A stretch of 64,000 nt of DNA. Source: Bacillus sp. Cs-700 (GTDB lineage: Bacteria > Bacillota > Bacilli > Bacillales > Guptibacillaceae). Shown here in pieces: positions 17,401-27,146 of the stretch. The notes beneath the pieces were generated by a model. That model was not told where the DNA came from and made no database searches. It worked only from the letters and a program-made list of their open reading frames with translations. The stretch's first letter is position 1, and the number at the start of each line of letters is the position of its first letter. The DNA is taken from contig NZ_CP041063.1 of the NCBI RefSeq assembly GCF_011082085.1, forward strand, positions 4,202,001-4,266,000, given 5' to 3'. The translations under genes and the position numbers were made by a program.

Positions 17401-17965
17401 TGGACTCGCTCTACAAATGCTGACGTATCTCGATGTTGTTATATCCAATGCGAACGTCTGGCTTGGAAGAGAGGCAACTGCTGCAGGTATGCTTTATTTT
17501 CATGTCCATAACCCTATGCTCCAGACGTCAGCGCCTGGACAAGCGGCAATTCAACAGGAGCTTTTCAGGAAATTTAAGATGAAGGGACTTCTCCTTGCGG
17601 ATAAAGACGTTGTGAGCTTAATGGATAACGACATTGAAACGAAGAAATCGGATATTATCCCTGCCGCACTGAAAAAGGATGGTAGCTTTTACAAAAATTC
17701 TTCCGTCTTATCTTCTGATGATTTCCATGCGCTTCGTTCTTATACAAGAAAAACGATTCAATCTATTGGAACAGAAATTTCAGATGGCCGTATTGAGATA
17801 GATCCTTACAAAATGAAAGATCGAATTCCATGTACGTTCTGTTCATACCGTTCATTTTGCCAGTTTGATCAGGCGATGGAAGATAATGCTTATCGTCCTA
17901 TTACTGCTCAGGATGACGAAACGATTTTAAAACGCATGAGAGAGGAGGCAGACGATGATAACTAA
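14474..17965 (+). CDS. addB: ATP-dependent helicase/nuclease subunit B (AddB)
   Basis: This 1163-residue AddB is the second subunit of the AddAB end-resection machine, which unwinds and degrades double-strand ends until it meets a Chi site. It has the N-terminal Walker A GRSGSGKS (about 8-15), the RecB-family nuclease motif IDYKSSG near residue 960, and the four iron-sulfur cysteines: one near 800 (ERYKSCAFSQF) and three near 1119-1128 (CTFCSYRSFC). All match Bacillus AddB positions. It overlaps addA by 11 bp. The start has GTAGGAGG upstream. Confidence 0.97.
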   Translation: MTVKFVIGRSGSGKSNHCLTEMQNELTDRPIGQDMIYLVPEQMTFQSEYELVHNRGLKGMIRAQVFSFTRLAWKVLQETGGMARPHLSSVGTSMMLRQIIEENKQQLRIYQRSSEKTGYVEQLNDMVTEFKRYCLEPDDIKSFAEDFYVEDERNLLRDKLYDLHIVYEAFQKKMIGHYLDSEDYLALLAEKIEESDYLANATIWIDGFHSFTPQELLVIQSLMKKGTTLTFTITMDSEMIPSSIHELDLFHEPGKTYQILQGLANEEGVEIEEPLILRTQKRYQNSEISHLEANYGERPPVVYRGELQHIQVHHAVNIRSEVEAVAREALRLVRDEGYRYRDISIMVRNMSTYYELVETIFEDHGIPIFSDQKRTMLHHPIIELIRSSLDIIQYNWRYESVFRCVKTELLFPDDTGESIETIRERMDELENYVIAKGIKGYRWKTGERFKANIYRQLEDKEVITSDELEKMEDRLNETKDWIATPLEKFERHMTKAKTVEEMCEILYYLLENCHAAEKIDRLKEQAEKAGHLAKAREHDQVWDAVISLLDETVELIGDQKLSVEQFTKLLEAGMENMKFALVPASLDQVVIGSIDRTRFTDVKCGFLLGVNEGVLPARIQEDGLLSEQDREKLEEQGIQLAPGLKRRLLDEEFLIYHSLATPSDSLWVSCPLADEEGKGLQTSIVMNRLKEMFPDLKMGLKFAEPGEEATEELSFITNPSKTIGRLTGQLRQWHRGYPIDPIWWDAYNWFISAPTEKDRVRLLDSLFYRNKAERLTESTSRKLYGHQIQTSVSRMERYKSCAFSQFASHGLRLKERATFKLEAPDIGQLFHAALNMMAETIKQRHWDWAKLSSNQYYELSGQIVEQLAPKLQNEILLSSNRYHYIMRKLTQVVGRASSVLGQQAKKSGFQPAGLELGFGPNQELPPIEFTLKNGVKIQLIGRVDRVDQALSGEELLLRIIDYKSSGTSLDLSEVYFGLALQMLTYLDVVISNANVWLGREATAAGMLYFHVHNPMLQTSAPGQAAIQQELFRKFKMKGLLLADKDVVSLMDNDIETKKSDIIPAALKKDGSFYKNSSVLSSDDFHALRSYTRKTIQSIGTEISDGRIEIDPYKMKDRIPCTFCSYRSFCQFDQAMEDNAYRPITAQDDETILKRMREEADDDN

Positions 17966-20900
17966 ACCTGAAGGATCAAGATGGACCGATGAGCAGTGGG
18001 AAGCCATTGCTTCAAGAAATCAAGATGTTTTAGTAGCCGCTGCTGCAGGCTCTGGGAAAACCGCTGTTTTAGTTGAACGAATTATAAGACGTTTAGCCGA
18101 TGAAAAAGATCCGGCTGAAGTTGATCGGATTCTAGTCGTAACATTTACAAATGCTGCAGCTGCGGAAATGCGCCACCGCATTGGAGAAGCGCTTGAAGAA
18201 AAGCTGAAGGAAGATCCTTCTTCGCTATACTTAAGAAGACAGCTTTCCATGTTAAATCGTGCTTCTATTTCTACACTACATTCGTTTTGTATGGAAGTTC
18301 TTCGCCGCTATTATTACAAAATCGATCTTGATCCTGCGTTTCGAGTCGCCGATCAAACGGAAGCCGCTTTACTTCGTGAAGAAGCGATGGAAGAGCTCTT
18401 TGAAGAGCATTACAGTCAAAAAGAAAATGAAGCATTTTATGATCTCGTCGACCGCTATAGTAGTGATCGGAGTGATGTCGATCTTCAGCTTCTAGTTGAA
18501 CGACTTTTTCATTTCTCTTCAAGTCATCCTTGGCCGAAACAGTGGTTGGCAGATAGTGTAGATTTATATAAACATGCAGGTAATAAAAGCTTCGATGAGC
18601 TGATCTGGGTAGAGGAATTAAAGAAAGATGTTGTGCTTCAGTTAGAAGGAATGCGTGAAGTGCAGGAAAAGGCGATTTCCATTTCATCTTCTCCAGGTGG
18701 TCCAGAACCGTACCTTTCCACGTTAGAAGTCGAGCACGAAATGGTGAATGGACTTCTGCAGGCTTCTAAGGAATCATGGGCAGCATTAAAAAAAGCGTTT
18801 GAAGCTGTTTCATTTGGACGCTTAAAGCCTTGTAAAGGTGACCAGTTTGATCCTGAGCTTATTGATACTGTCAAAGGAATGCGTGATCGGGTTAAGAAAA
18901 CCGTTCAAAGTATGAAAGAAGATCTGTTTCAACGGGAAGCAGAGGAGTATCTTGAGGATATCAAAAAACTTGCGCCTGTTCTTGAAACGTTAGCTTCTCT
19001 CGTAAATGAATTTAGGGATAAGTATACTGATCTTAAGAAAGAAAAGGGACTTGTTGACTATAGTGACCTTGAGCATTACTGTCTTTCAATTTTATTAGAT
19101 GAGGCATCAACACCTGATAACCCTATCGCTTCAAATGCGGCGAAGGAATATCAGACGCAGTTCGCTGAAGTGCTCATTGATGAGTACCAGGATACAAACT
19201 CTGTTCAAGAAACGATTCTTAATGCCATTAGCCAAACGTCCGAAAATGGTGGGAATCGTTTTATGGTAGGTGATGTTAAACAAAGTATATACAGGTTTAG
19301 ACTCGCTGAGCCCGGGTTATTTCTAGCAAAATATAAGTCGTTTGGCCGCTCTTCAGAGGAGCCTACTAAACGAATCGATCTTGCACGAAACTTTCGAAGT
19401 CGTGAGGAAGTTTTAAATAGTACCAACTTTATTTTTAAGCAAATTATGGATGAACGCGTTGGGGAAATTAAGTACGATCATGCCGCCGAACTTATTCCTG
19501 GCGCAGAGTATCCGAAATCTCAAACGGTGGTACCAGAAGTTCATGTGATTGATCAAAGCTCTGATGTTGAAGAAGATCAAGAGGTTGAAAAAGTTCAGCT
19601 TGAAGCACGTTTGATTGCATCGAATATTAAATCCATGATGGGAAAGAGCGAAAACGAGCGAACGAAAATATACGATCGTAAAGAAGATCGCATGAGACCT
19701 ATTCAGTACAGAGATATGGTGATCTTAATGCGCGCCACTAGTAGCTGGGCGCCGGTAATGATGGAGGAATTAAAGCAGGCGGGTATTCCGTCTTATTCAG
19801 ACCTTGCGACAGGGTATTTCGAAGCGACAGAAGTAGCGATTATGATGAGTCTTCTAAACGTGATCGATAATCCCTATCAGGATATTCCGCTCGCATCTGT
19901 CTTGCGATCACCGATTATTGGGTTATCGGAAGAAGAACTTGCGTTGATTCGGATAAATGAGAAGCAATCAAGTTATTATCTCGCTATGCAGGCGTATTGT
20001 GAGACAGAGTCGAATGAGCTTTCAGAGAAAATAGCACAATTTATCGATGATTTAAATCGCTGGCGAGAACAGGCAAGGCAGTCATCGTTAAGTGAATTAA
20101 TTTGGCAATTGTATCGTGAAACGAATTACTATGAATTTGTCGGCGGAATGCCCGCTGGTTTGCAGCGCCAGGCGAATCTGCGTGCTTTGTATGATCGTGC
20201 AAGGCAATACGAAGCAACCTCATTTCGTGGATTGTTCCGCTTTCTGCGGTTTATCGATCGAATGAAAGAGCGAGGAAGCGACCTTGGAACAGCACGTGCA
20301 CTTGGAGAGCAGGAGGATGTTGTGCGCGTGATGACGATTCATAAAAGCAAGGGACTTGAATTTCCTGTCGTCTTTGTCGCAGGCATAGCAAAGCAATTCA
20401 ACATGAGAGACATGGCAAACCAAATGCTTCTTCATAAAGAATTCGGTTTAGCAACGAAATACATTGATCCAATCAATCGTATTAGTTATCCGACGTTACC
20501 TTACTTTACATTACAAAAGCGAATGAAACTAGAGCTGTTGGCTGAAGAAATGCGCGTCCTTTACGTTGCTTTAACGAGAGCAAAAGAAAAATTAATTCTA
20601 GTTGGTACGGTGAATGACTGGGAGAAAGAATTACTCTCCTGGGCAGAGGCACCAGGAGAGGAGTGGCTCCTTTCTGATTATGAGCGCTCAACAAGTAAAA
20701 CGTATTTGAACTGGATTGGGCCAGCTATTATCAGGCATCAAGACCTATCTTCAATAACAGAGGGGGTAGCTAGTTTTCCGAAACATGATGAGGTTTTTCA
20801 TCACCCATCACGTTGGTCGTTAACGCTCCATCAAGCTTCGGATTTTTCTCAAATTGAAGCAGAAGACGTTAAGAAACATGAAGAATACGAGGAACTTCTG

Positions 20901-21668
20901 CGTAGGAAAGCTTATGTTCCAGAAGAAAGTGCCTTTAAAGACGTTGTTTATAATCGTCTTAATTGGACATATCCACACCAGGCAGCTGCTGAAACAAGAT
21001 CAAAGCAGTCGGTAACGGAAGTGAAGCGTCAGCGGGAAATTTTCCAGGACGAACGTAGTGACGATCGCCTTGTAAAAGGCTTTAGCCAATCGTTAAAAGA
21101 ACGCCCGCGCTTTCTTCAAAGTAAAAAGCTTACGCCTGCTGAGCGCGGAACGGCGATGCATATCGTTATGCAGCATATTGATTTGCACCAACGGCATGAA
21201 GAAAAGGATATTAAAGAATTAATCGCAAAGCTTGAAACGAAAGAATTATTAACGAACGATCAGGCTCAAGCCATTGATGTGAAACAAATTAAGCACTTGA
21301 TTGATTCTGATCTAGGTGACAAGATGAGAAACGCTTCCGAAATATATAAAGAGGTTCCTTTTAGTCTTGGGGTGGATTCGAAATGGATTTATCCAGAATT
21401 CAAAGGAGAACAAGAAACGGTCGTGTTACAGGGAGTTATTGATTGTATCCTGCGCGATCAACACGGAGAATTGCTGTTAGTCGATTATAAAACAGATGTG
21501 ATTAAAAATCGTTTTTCTTCAGAGCAACAGGCAATGGAGACAATGAAACGACGTTATACAACACAGCTTCAACTATATGAAAAAGCGATTAATGAGATTT
21601 GGGGTTTGCCATGTAAAGAAAAGATTCTTTTCTTTTTTGATGGTGGCAAATCACTCTTAATCGATTAA
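17955..21668 (+). CDS. addA: ATP-dependent helicase/nuclease subunit A (AddA)
   Basis: This 1237-residue UvrD-type superfamily 1 helicase with a C-terminal nuclease is the motor of AddAB. Visible motifs are Walker A AAAGSGKTAVL (about 29-39), Walker B LIDEYQDTNS, motif III VGDVKQSIYRFR, motif V TIHKSKGLEFPVVF, motif VI RVLYVALTRAKEKL, and the nuclease motif VDYKTD near 1176. The length fits the family. It begins inside the end of addB, which implies coupled translation. Together with sbcDC downstream it forms a double-strand break processing locus. Confidence 0.97.
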   Translation: MITKPEGSRWTDEQWEAIASRNQDVLVAAAAGSGKTAVLVERIIRRLADEKDPAEVDRILVVTFTNAAAAEMRHRIGEALEEKLKEDPSSLYLRRQLSMLNRASISTLHSFCMEVLRRYYYKIDLDPAFRVADQTEAALLREEAMEELFEEHYSQKENEAFYDLVDRYSSDRSDVDLQLLVERLFHFSSSHPWPKQWLADSVDLYKHAGNKSFDELIWVEELKKDVVLQLEGMREVQEKAISISSSPGGPEPYLSTLEVEHEMVNGLLQASKESWAALKKAFEAVSFGRLKPCKGDQFDPELIDTVKGMRDRVKKTVQSMKEDLFQREAEEYLEDIKKLAPVLETLASLVNEFRDKYTDLKKEKGLVDYSDLEHYCLSILLDEASTPDNPIASNAAKEYQTQFAEVLIDEYQDTNSVQETILNAISQTSENGGNRFMVGDVKQSIYRFRLAEPGLFLAKYKSFGRSSEEPTKRIDLARNFRSREEVLNSTNFIFKQIMDERVGEIKYDHAAELIPGAEYPKSQTVVPEVHVIDQSSDVEEDQEVEKVQLEARLIASNIKSMMGKSENERTKIYDRKEDRMRPIQYRDMVILMRATSSWAPVMMEELKQAGIPSYSDLATGYFEATEVAIMMSLLNVIDNPYQDIPLASVLRSPIIGLSEEELALIRINEKQSSYYLAMQAYCETESNELSEKIAQFIDDLNRWREQARQSSLSELIWQLYRETNYYEFVGGMPAGLQRQANLRALYDRARQYEATSFRGLFRFLRFIDRMKERGSDLGTARALGEQEDVVRVMTIHKSKGLEFPVVFVAGIAKQFNMRDMANQMLLHKEFGLATKYIDPINRISYPTLPYFTLQKRMKLELLAEEMRVLYVALTRAKEKLILVGTVNDWEKELLSWAEAPGEEWLLSDYERSTSKTYLNWIGPAIIRHQDLSSITEGVASFPKHDEVFHHPSRWSLTLHQASDFSQIEAEDVKKHEEYEELLRRKAYVPEESAFKDVVYNRLNWTYPHQAAAETRSKQSVTEVKRQREIFQDERSDDRLVKGFSQSLKERPRFLQSKKLTPAERGTAMHIVMQHIDLHQRHEEKDIKELIAKLETKELLTNDQAQAIDVKQIKHLIDSDLGDKMRNASEIYKEVPFSLGVDSKWIYPEFKGEQETVVLQGVIDCILRDQHGELLLVDYKTDVIKNRFSSEQQAMETMKRRYTTQLQLYEKAINEIWGLPCKEKILFFFDGGKSLLID

Positions 21669-21671
21669 AAA

Positions 21672-21691
21672 TAGCCGGGCGAATGTCCGGC
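21672..21691 (+). other. intercistronic hairpin between addA and sbcD
   Basis: An AGCCGG/CCGGCT stem is followed by TTCTTCG, which is too poor in T to be a clear terminator. It may be a partial attenuator or an mRNA-processing point. Confidence 0.4.
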
Positions 21692-21721
21692 TTCTTCGTT
21701 TCAAAAATAAAACGATAAGGA

Positions 21722-22891
21722 GTGAGAAACATGAAATTGCTTCATACCGCAGACTGGCATCTTGGCAAAACATTAGAAGGTAGAAGCCGCCTTCCTGAAC
21801 AGCGAGCGTTTCTTGAAGAGCTTCAAATGATTGCAGATGAAGAAAATGTAGACGCGATTTTAATGGCTGGTGACGTGTTTGATACCGTAAACCCCCCAGC
21901 AGCCGCAGAAACCCTTTTTTATGAAGCTGCTGTGAAATTAACGAGCAGAGGCGAGCGTCCACTTATTATTATTTCAGGCAACCACGACAATCCAGAACGC
22001 TTATCGGCTTCACGTCCGTTAGCCCATACAAATGGCATCACGATTATAGGATTTCCAACAACGGAACCGGTTAACATTACAGTTCGAAATGGACAAAAGC
22101 TTTCTATCGCAGCTCTGCCTTATCCGTCGGAATCGCGATTAAATGAATGCTTAACAGAAGGCCAGGAAGAAAATGCACTCCAGCTCGCTTATGACGATCG
22201 CGTAAAAAAACTATTTAGCGATTTATCTGAGGCGAGTGCTGAGGATGCTGTTCATATTGCGATGAGTCACATTTACGTAGCAGGAAGCCGTGAAAGTGAT
22301 TCAGAAAGACCGATTCAAGTTGGTGGAGCTTATACCGTGTCTGCCAATTCCTTGCCAGAACAAGCGCAGTACGTGGCGCTTGGACATCTACACCGCCCTC
22401 AAACGATTACGAAAGGTTCTGCCCTTGCCCGCTATTCAGGCTCTCCACTCGCATATAGCTTTTCGGAGGCCAATCAAACCAAATCAGTGACGATGATTGA
22501 TGTTGAGCCGGATGGACTGGCTCACATTAGTGAAATTCCATTACAGTCTGGAAAACCGCTTGTGCGCTGGGTTGCAGATGAGGGAATCGAACAAGTGTAT
22601 ACATGGTTAGAAGAAGGAAAAGACCAGGAAGCATGGATTGATCTCGAAGTGCATTTAGATGATACGCTTTCCATTGAAGAAATCCATCGTCTTCGCAGTC
22701 AACATAAAGGCTTTATACATATTAGACCGGTTTTTAAAAAGAAAGAAGAACAACGTGAAGTGTCGTATGCGAATTTACCAATAGAAGAGCTTTTTAAACG
22801 GTTTTATGAAAAGCAAACAGATGGTGCTGTACCAGATGATGAACTTGTCCAGCTTTTTCTAGATTTATCACAGTCAGAGGAAGAGGAGTAA
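21722..22891 (+). CDS. sbcD: exonuclease SbcD (Mre11-type nuclease subunit)
   Basis: This 389-residue calcineurin-like metallophosphoesterase has all the nuclease motifs: TADWHLGKTLEGRSR (about 6-20), AGDVFDT, ISGNHDNPERL, SHIYVAGSRES and GHLHRPQ. With SbcC it forms the bacterial Mre11-Rad50 complex, which cleaves hairpins and protein-blocked DNA ends. GGAGTG precedes the ATG, and sbcC starts 15 bp after it. Confidence 0.96.
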   Translation: MRNMKLLHTADWHLGKTLEGRSRLPEQRAFLEELQMIADEENVDAILMAGDVFDTVNPPAAAETLFYEAAVKLTSRGERPLIIISGNHDNPERLSASRPLAHTNGITIIGFPTTEPVNITVRNGQKLSIAALPYPSESRLNECLTEGQEENALQLAYDDRVKKLFSDLSEASAEDAVHIAMSHIYVAGSRESDSERPIQVGGAYTVSANSLPEQAQYVALGHLHRPQTITKGSALARYSGSPLAYSFSEANQTKSVTMIDVEPDGLAHISEIPLQSGKPLVRWVADEGIEQVYTWLEEGKDQEAWIDLEVHLDDTLSIEEIHRLRSQHKGFIHIRPVFKKKEEQREVSYANLPIEELFKRFYEKQTDGAVPDDELVQLFLDLSQSEEEE

Positions 22892-22906
22892 GAGAGGAGT
22901 GAGAAA

Positions 22907-25900
22907 ATGAGACCAATTACCTTGTCCGTTTCAGGACTGCATAGTTTTCGTGAAAAACAAGAGATAGACTTTGAAACGCTTTGCCAGGGAGGGATTTTCG
23001 GGATTTTTGGCCCAACAGGTAGTGGGAAATCCTCTCTTCTTGATGCGATGACGCTTGCTCTTTACGGTAAAGTTGAACGGGCAACAAATAATACCCAGGG
23101 GATTATGAACCACGCTGAAGACATCTTATCTGTGTCGTTTACGTTTGCACTGAGTGACTTACGCTATCGCGTAGAACGTACGTATAAAAGGTCAGGCGAT
23201 GTATCCATTCGCTCTGCTAATTCTCGTCTTATCGAAATCGGTGAAGAGAATACGGTACTAGCAGATAAAGACCGCGATGTTTCTCAAAAAATCCAGGAAA
23301 TTCTCGGTTTAACAATTGATGATTTCACTCGCGCTGTTGTTCTACCTCAAGGGAAATTTGCGGAGTTTTTATCACTCAAAGGAACAGAAAGAAGACAGAT
23401 GCTCCAGCGCCTTTTTCAGCTTGAGAAATATGGTGATCAGTTCAACCGGCGATTAAAATCACGAGTGGATGAGAAAAAACATCATTTAAATGAAGTATCC
23501 GCGGAGCAAACAGGGCTTGGCGATGCCTCAAAAGAATTTCTTAAAGAGGCGAAGAATGCTTTGGATACGGCTGAAAAAGCAGCTCAAAAAGCAAAAGAAG
23601 ACCTCATTTCAGCTGAAAAGCAAAAAGAAAACGTGATGGAAATCTGGAACCTTCAAAAACAGCTTGCGGACCTCCAAGCTAAGAAAAACACGCTTGCAGA
23701 AGGGCAGGGTGAAATCGATGCACTTGAAGAAAAAATCGCCCAAGCAACGGCAGCTGCACAAATAAAACCTTATTTAGATGCGGTAGAAATGACTGAGAAA
23801 GAAGTGCAGGATGCAAAGCTTCGTTACGAAGAGACGAAACGTGTATTAGAAGAAATGAAGTCCTTCTTTCAAAAAACGAAAAAAGCTTACGAGGAAGAAC
23901 GATCAAACAAGGAGAAGCAAGAGCCGCTTCTCATTAAACAACTAAATGATCTTGAGCGAGGCTTAGCACTCGAAAAAGAAATCGATCAGCTTAACAAACA
24001 GTTAAAGGACATTGAACAACAGTCTATATTACATGACAAAGAAGCGAAATCAGTTGAAGAGGAAACATCAAAAGCGCAACAAGATTTAAAGAAAGCGCGG
24101 ACGCTTCAGTCTGATTTAAATGAAGAACTTACAAGCCTACAGGTCACCCCAGAAAAACGAAAGAAAATGGGAAGAGCCCAAAGTTTAAAGCAGCAGTTCG
24201 AGTCGCTCAGTAAACAGCTTGAATCGGCTCAGATTGAAGAAAAAAAGCAGGACAACGAACAAAAACGACTGCAGCCTCTTTACGAGGAAACCGTAAAAAA
24301 TTTGAATGAAATGAGAGAACGATATACAGGTTATTACCAAGCTGTGCTTTCAACTTACCATGCCGTCTCTTCTCACAAATTAACGCTCGAACAGCACATT
24401 CGAACGGTTCAAGAGGAAGTCGAACATAACGAGCGTAAACTAGATGAAAGTCGAACGCATGCCATTGCCATTCGTCTTGCAAAAGGGTTAGAAGAAGGCG
24501 ACGCGTGCCCTGTTTGCGGAGCGAAGGAACACGTTCGTCTAGCAGATGGAGAAGATCATACAGCGGAAATCAAAGATCTCCTCCAGCAAAAGGAACAAAC
24601 GCGTGAAACGTTAAAAGATAAGCTCCAATCAGCGAAGCAGCTTCAGTATCAGCTAGAACAAATGTCTGATGCGATGACAGCGCAAGAAGAAGGTTTTAAC
24701 GTTCAGAAGAACTTGAACGAAATGGAGCGTAACTTTTCAGTAGAAGAAATTCTTACTGAGATGAAGTCCCTTGCTCAAGATGTTCGTGAATTAGAAGAGA
24801 AAGTGAAGCTTTTAGGGAGGAACATTCAAGAGAAGCAGTCAAAAGTTTCTGAGTATGCTTATCAGCTGTCGCAAGTTCAGAACGAGCTTAAATCCAAGAC
24901 TGAGAAACGTATGGAATTAAGCAAAGAAACGGCATCGATTGAGGAAACCATTAAGAAAGAATTAACTCTTTCCGTTCACCAAATTGAAGCGGAAGTGGTT
25001 CATATTGAAAAAATGGATCAACAAGCAGACGTTATTCGTGAAAGACTTTCGAAAAGCGGTCCTTATATCGAAGCAAAAGAAAAACGTCTTCAAGACCTTC
25101 AGGAAAAGATGCAGCAGTATTCTGTCCGAAAGGTAGAGTTAACAAGTTCGATTCATCAACTAACTGAACAATTGAAAAAAGCGGATGCAGATTATGTTGC
25201 GATTGTCGGAAATACGTCTGCACAAGAAGGTTTAACACAAGTAAATAAGCAGCTAAATGAGATTCGTCATGCTGAAAAAAGTTCGCTCGAGCAACTGGAG
25301 CATGCACAAGAACGTCATCAGGAAGTGGAAAGGCGTGCTGCAGCTGATGAGAACTATAATAACGATGCGCAACTTCGTTTAAAGAAGGCTATCGAAACCT
25401 ATGAAGCTGCTGAAGCATCTTCTATATTCGAAAATCGAACTCAGATTCGAAATGCCGAAGTATCGCAGGAACAGAAACTTAATTGGGAAAAGCGTGTGGA
25501 AGCGTATCGGAATGAATGGAAGCAAACGGAGTACTCAATCGGTGAGCTTAACAAAAAGCTTGCGGGAAGAACGATCTCAGAAGATCATTACAACGAAACG
25601 ATCCAGCACGCAACAAGAGCAAACGAAGTTCGAGAAGAAGCGCTCTCTCAATTTGCGGCAGCACGTCACCATCTCGATGATGTAACAAAGCGACATGACC
25701 GTTATATGGAACTCGAAACGATACGAAAAACAGTCAGTGAAGAACTCGAAAAGCTTGGTAAGCTTCAAACAGTTTTCCGAGGAAATAGTTTTGTTGAGTT
25801 TATTGCATCTGAACAGCTCGAACAAGTGAGTCTCGACGCCTCACAAAAACTTGGTGATTTAACCTCCCAAAGGTATGCGATTGAGGTTGATTCAGCTGGA

Positions 25901-26254
25901 GGTTTCTTAATTCGAGATGATGCGAACGGAGGAGTGAAGCGACCTGTTTCCACCTTATCTGGAGGCGAAACGTTCTTAACCTCTCTTGCGCTCGCACTTG
26001 CTCTCTCTGGACAAATCCAACTAAGGGGAGCGCATCCACTGCAATTTTTCTTCCTAGATGAAGGGTTTGGTACACTAGACGAATCGCTGCTAGATACGGT
26101 GATTACGGCGCTTGAAAAGTTACAAAACGAGAGTTTGTCTGTCGGTGTCATCAGTCACGTTCCAGAGCTTAGGGCAAGACTGCCGAGAAAAGTGATTGTC
26201 TCTCCTTCAGAACCATCTGGTCGAGGAAGTCGAATCGAAATGGAGTCGTTGTAA
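22907..26254 (+). CDS. sbcC: exonuclease SbcC (Rad50-type ATPase subunit)
   Basis: This SMC-like ATPase of 1115 residues has the N-terminal Walker A GPTGSGKSSLLDAM (about 36-49), Q loop PQGKFAEFL, and long coiled coils (about 180-480 and 560-900). The zinc-hook CPVC lies near 533-536 (GDACPVCGAKEH), the C-terminal signature is TLSGGETFLTSLALALA and Walker B is FFLDEGFGTLDE. It tethers and processes DNA ends with SbcD. It ends the operon, and a strong terminator follows about 100 bp later. Confidence 0.96.
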   Translation: MRPITLSVSGLHSFREKQEIDFETLCQGGIFGIFGPTGSGKSSLLDAMTLALYGKVERATNNTQGIMNHAEDILSVSFTFALSDLRYRVERTYKRSGDVSIRSANSRLIEIGEENTVLADKDRDVSQKIQEILGLTIDDFTRAVVLPQGKFAEFLSLKGTERRQMLQRLFQLEKYGDQFNRRLKSRVDEKKHHLNEVSAEQTGLGDASKEFLKEAKNALDTAEKAAQKAKEDLISAEKQKENVMEIWNLQKQLADLQAKKNTLAEGQGEIDALEEKIAQATAAAQIKPYLDAVEMTEKEVQDAKLRYEETKRVLEEMKSFFQKTKKAYEEERSNKEKQEPLLIKQLNDLERGLALEKEIDQLNKQLKDIEQQSILHDKEAKSVEEETSKAQQDLKKARTLQSDLNEELTSLQVTPEKRKKMGRAQSLKQQFESLSKQLESAQIEEKKQDNEQKRLQPLYEETVKNLNEMRERYTGYYQAVLSTYHAVSSHKLTLEQHIRTVQEEVEHNERKLDESRTHAIAIRLAKGLEEGDACPVCGAKEHVRLADGEDHTAEIKDLLQQKEQTRETLKDKLQSAKQLQYQLEQMSDAMTAQEEGFNVQKNLNEMERNFSVEEILTEMKSLAQDVRELEEKVKLLGRNIQEKQSKVSEYAYQLSQVQNELKSKTEKRMELSKETASIEETIKKELTLSVHQIEAEVVHIEKMDQQADVIRERLSKSGPYIEAKEKRLQDLQEKMQQYSVRKVELTSSIHQLTEQLKKADADYVAIVGNTSAQEGLTQVNKQLNEIRHAEKSSLEQLEHAQERHQEVERRAAADENYNNDAQLRLKKAIETYEAAEASSIFENRTQIRNAEVSQEQKLNWEKRVEAYRNEWKQTEYSIGELNKKLAGRTISEDHYNETIQHATRANEVREEALSQFAAARHHLDDVTKRHDRYMELETIRKTVSEELEKLGKLQTVFRGNSFVEFIASEQLEQVSLDASQKLGDLTSQRYAIEVDSAGGFLIRDDANGGVKRPVSTLSGGETFLTSLALALALSGQIQLRGAHPLQFFFLDEGFGTLDESLLDTVITALEKLQNESLSVGVISHVPELRARLPRKVIVSPSEPSGRGSRIEMESL

Positions 26255-26352
26255 ATACAAGAAGGGTGCGAGAATCATTCTTGTTAGCCAATAAAGTGCC
26301 ATCCTTACTAGTCTATAGCCATAGGTATGCATGTCTAGGTACGTCCTAACAG

Positions 26353-26393
26353 AGAGAAAACATGTCCTTTAGACATGTTTTCTCTTTTTTTCT
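26353..26393 (+). terminator. strong intrinsic terminator
   Basis: A 13-bp stem (GAGAAAACATGTC and its complement) with a short loop and a T7 tail closes the addBA-sbcDC transcript. Confidence 0.9.
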
Positions 26394-26472
26394 TGAAAGA
26401 TACTGTCAAAATACGAGAGTTTATGTAAAAATATGAATAGTAGTTGAGGTAACTTACATAGGAGGAACATGG

Positions 26473-27123
26473 ATGTCGCATTCTATGAGACTAGTTTTAG
26501 GAAGTTTTAAACCTTATTCACACTTTCGACCACTTCATTCAGCCTATCGGTTGAAAGGGTCATGGTGGCGCTTAATTTTACTCGCTATTTTTTCTTTTCT
26601 AATTGTTGGGATGACATCATTTATGAACATTAAATATGCTGGAGAAATGCCAGAGTATACGGGTATTGCGCCTGACGAGCGTATGCTTTTTGTCCTCAGT
26701 GAAGTCATCACAGATGGTTTGCTTGGTGTTCTGACACTAATCGTTATTGTGGTAGGAGGCGCGCTACTATACTGGCCATTTTTTCAGGAAGTTGGCTTCA
26801 AAAGACTTGCTTACATACATAGCTATGTTGTCTTTATTCTTTTAATCGGTATGCTTCTTCAGCTACCCTTTATCCCATTTCTTCATGAACCGTCGCTCAT
26901 TTCCCCTTATAGTCTAGGTGTTTACGTTGATTTGGTAACAAACATTCCATTCTGGTTGTATTTTAGCTATAGTTTGTCGCTATTTCTTGCATGGGGCACG
27001 TTTGTTCAGTATGCGGCAATTAGGCAGAGTACGACGGTGTCCAGAGGATACGCTCTTTTCTGGATTATCATTTTGAACGTATTTATGGTTGCCATCACGG
27101 CTTATATGAGAACGGCATTTTAA
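26473..27123 (+). CDS. Yip1-like multi-pass membrane protein
   Basis: This 216-residue protein has about five hydrophobic helices (about 32-50, 82-105, 117-135, 150-175, 190-212). Its soluble N-terminal start (SFKPYSHFRPLHSAYRLKG) is typical of the bacterial Yip1/YknW group. It overlaps the HlyD-like gene, forming a YknW-YknX-like pair. YknW in B. subtilis assists an efflux ABC complex that includes YknXYZ, but no YknYZ equivalents lie here. GGAGGAAC precedes the ATG. The family call is moderate. Confidence 0.65.
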   Translation: MSHSMRLVLGSFKPYSHFRPLHSAYRLKGSWWRLILLAIFSFLIVGMTSFMNIKYAGEMPEYTGIAPDERMLFVLSEVITDGLLGVLTLIVIVVGGALLYWPFFQEVGFKRLAYIHSYVVFILLIGMLLQLPFIPFLHEPSLISPYSLGVYVDLVTNIPFWLYFSYSLSLFLAWGTFVQYAAIRQSTTVSRGYALFWIIILNVFMVAITAYMRTAF

Positions 27124-27146
27124 TGAAAAAGTTGGAGGGTCAATCT

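Noticed and set aside
21672-21691. Terminator separating addA from sbcD
   Set aside because: The stem is good, but it is followed by TTCTTCG rather than a T run, so read-through is likely. I keep it as an intercistronic hairpin only.
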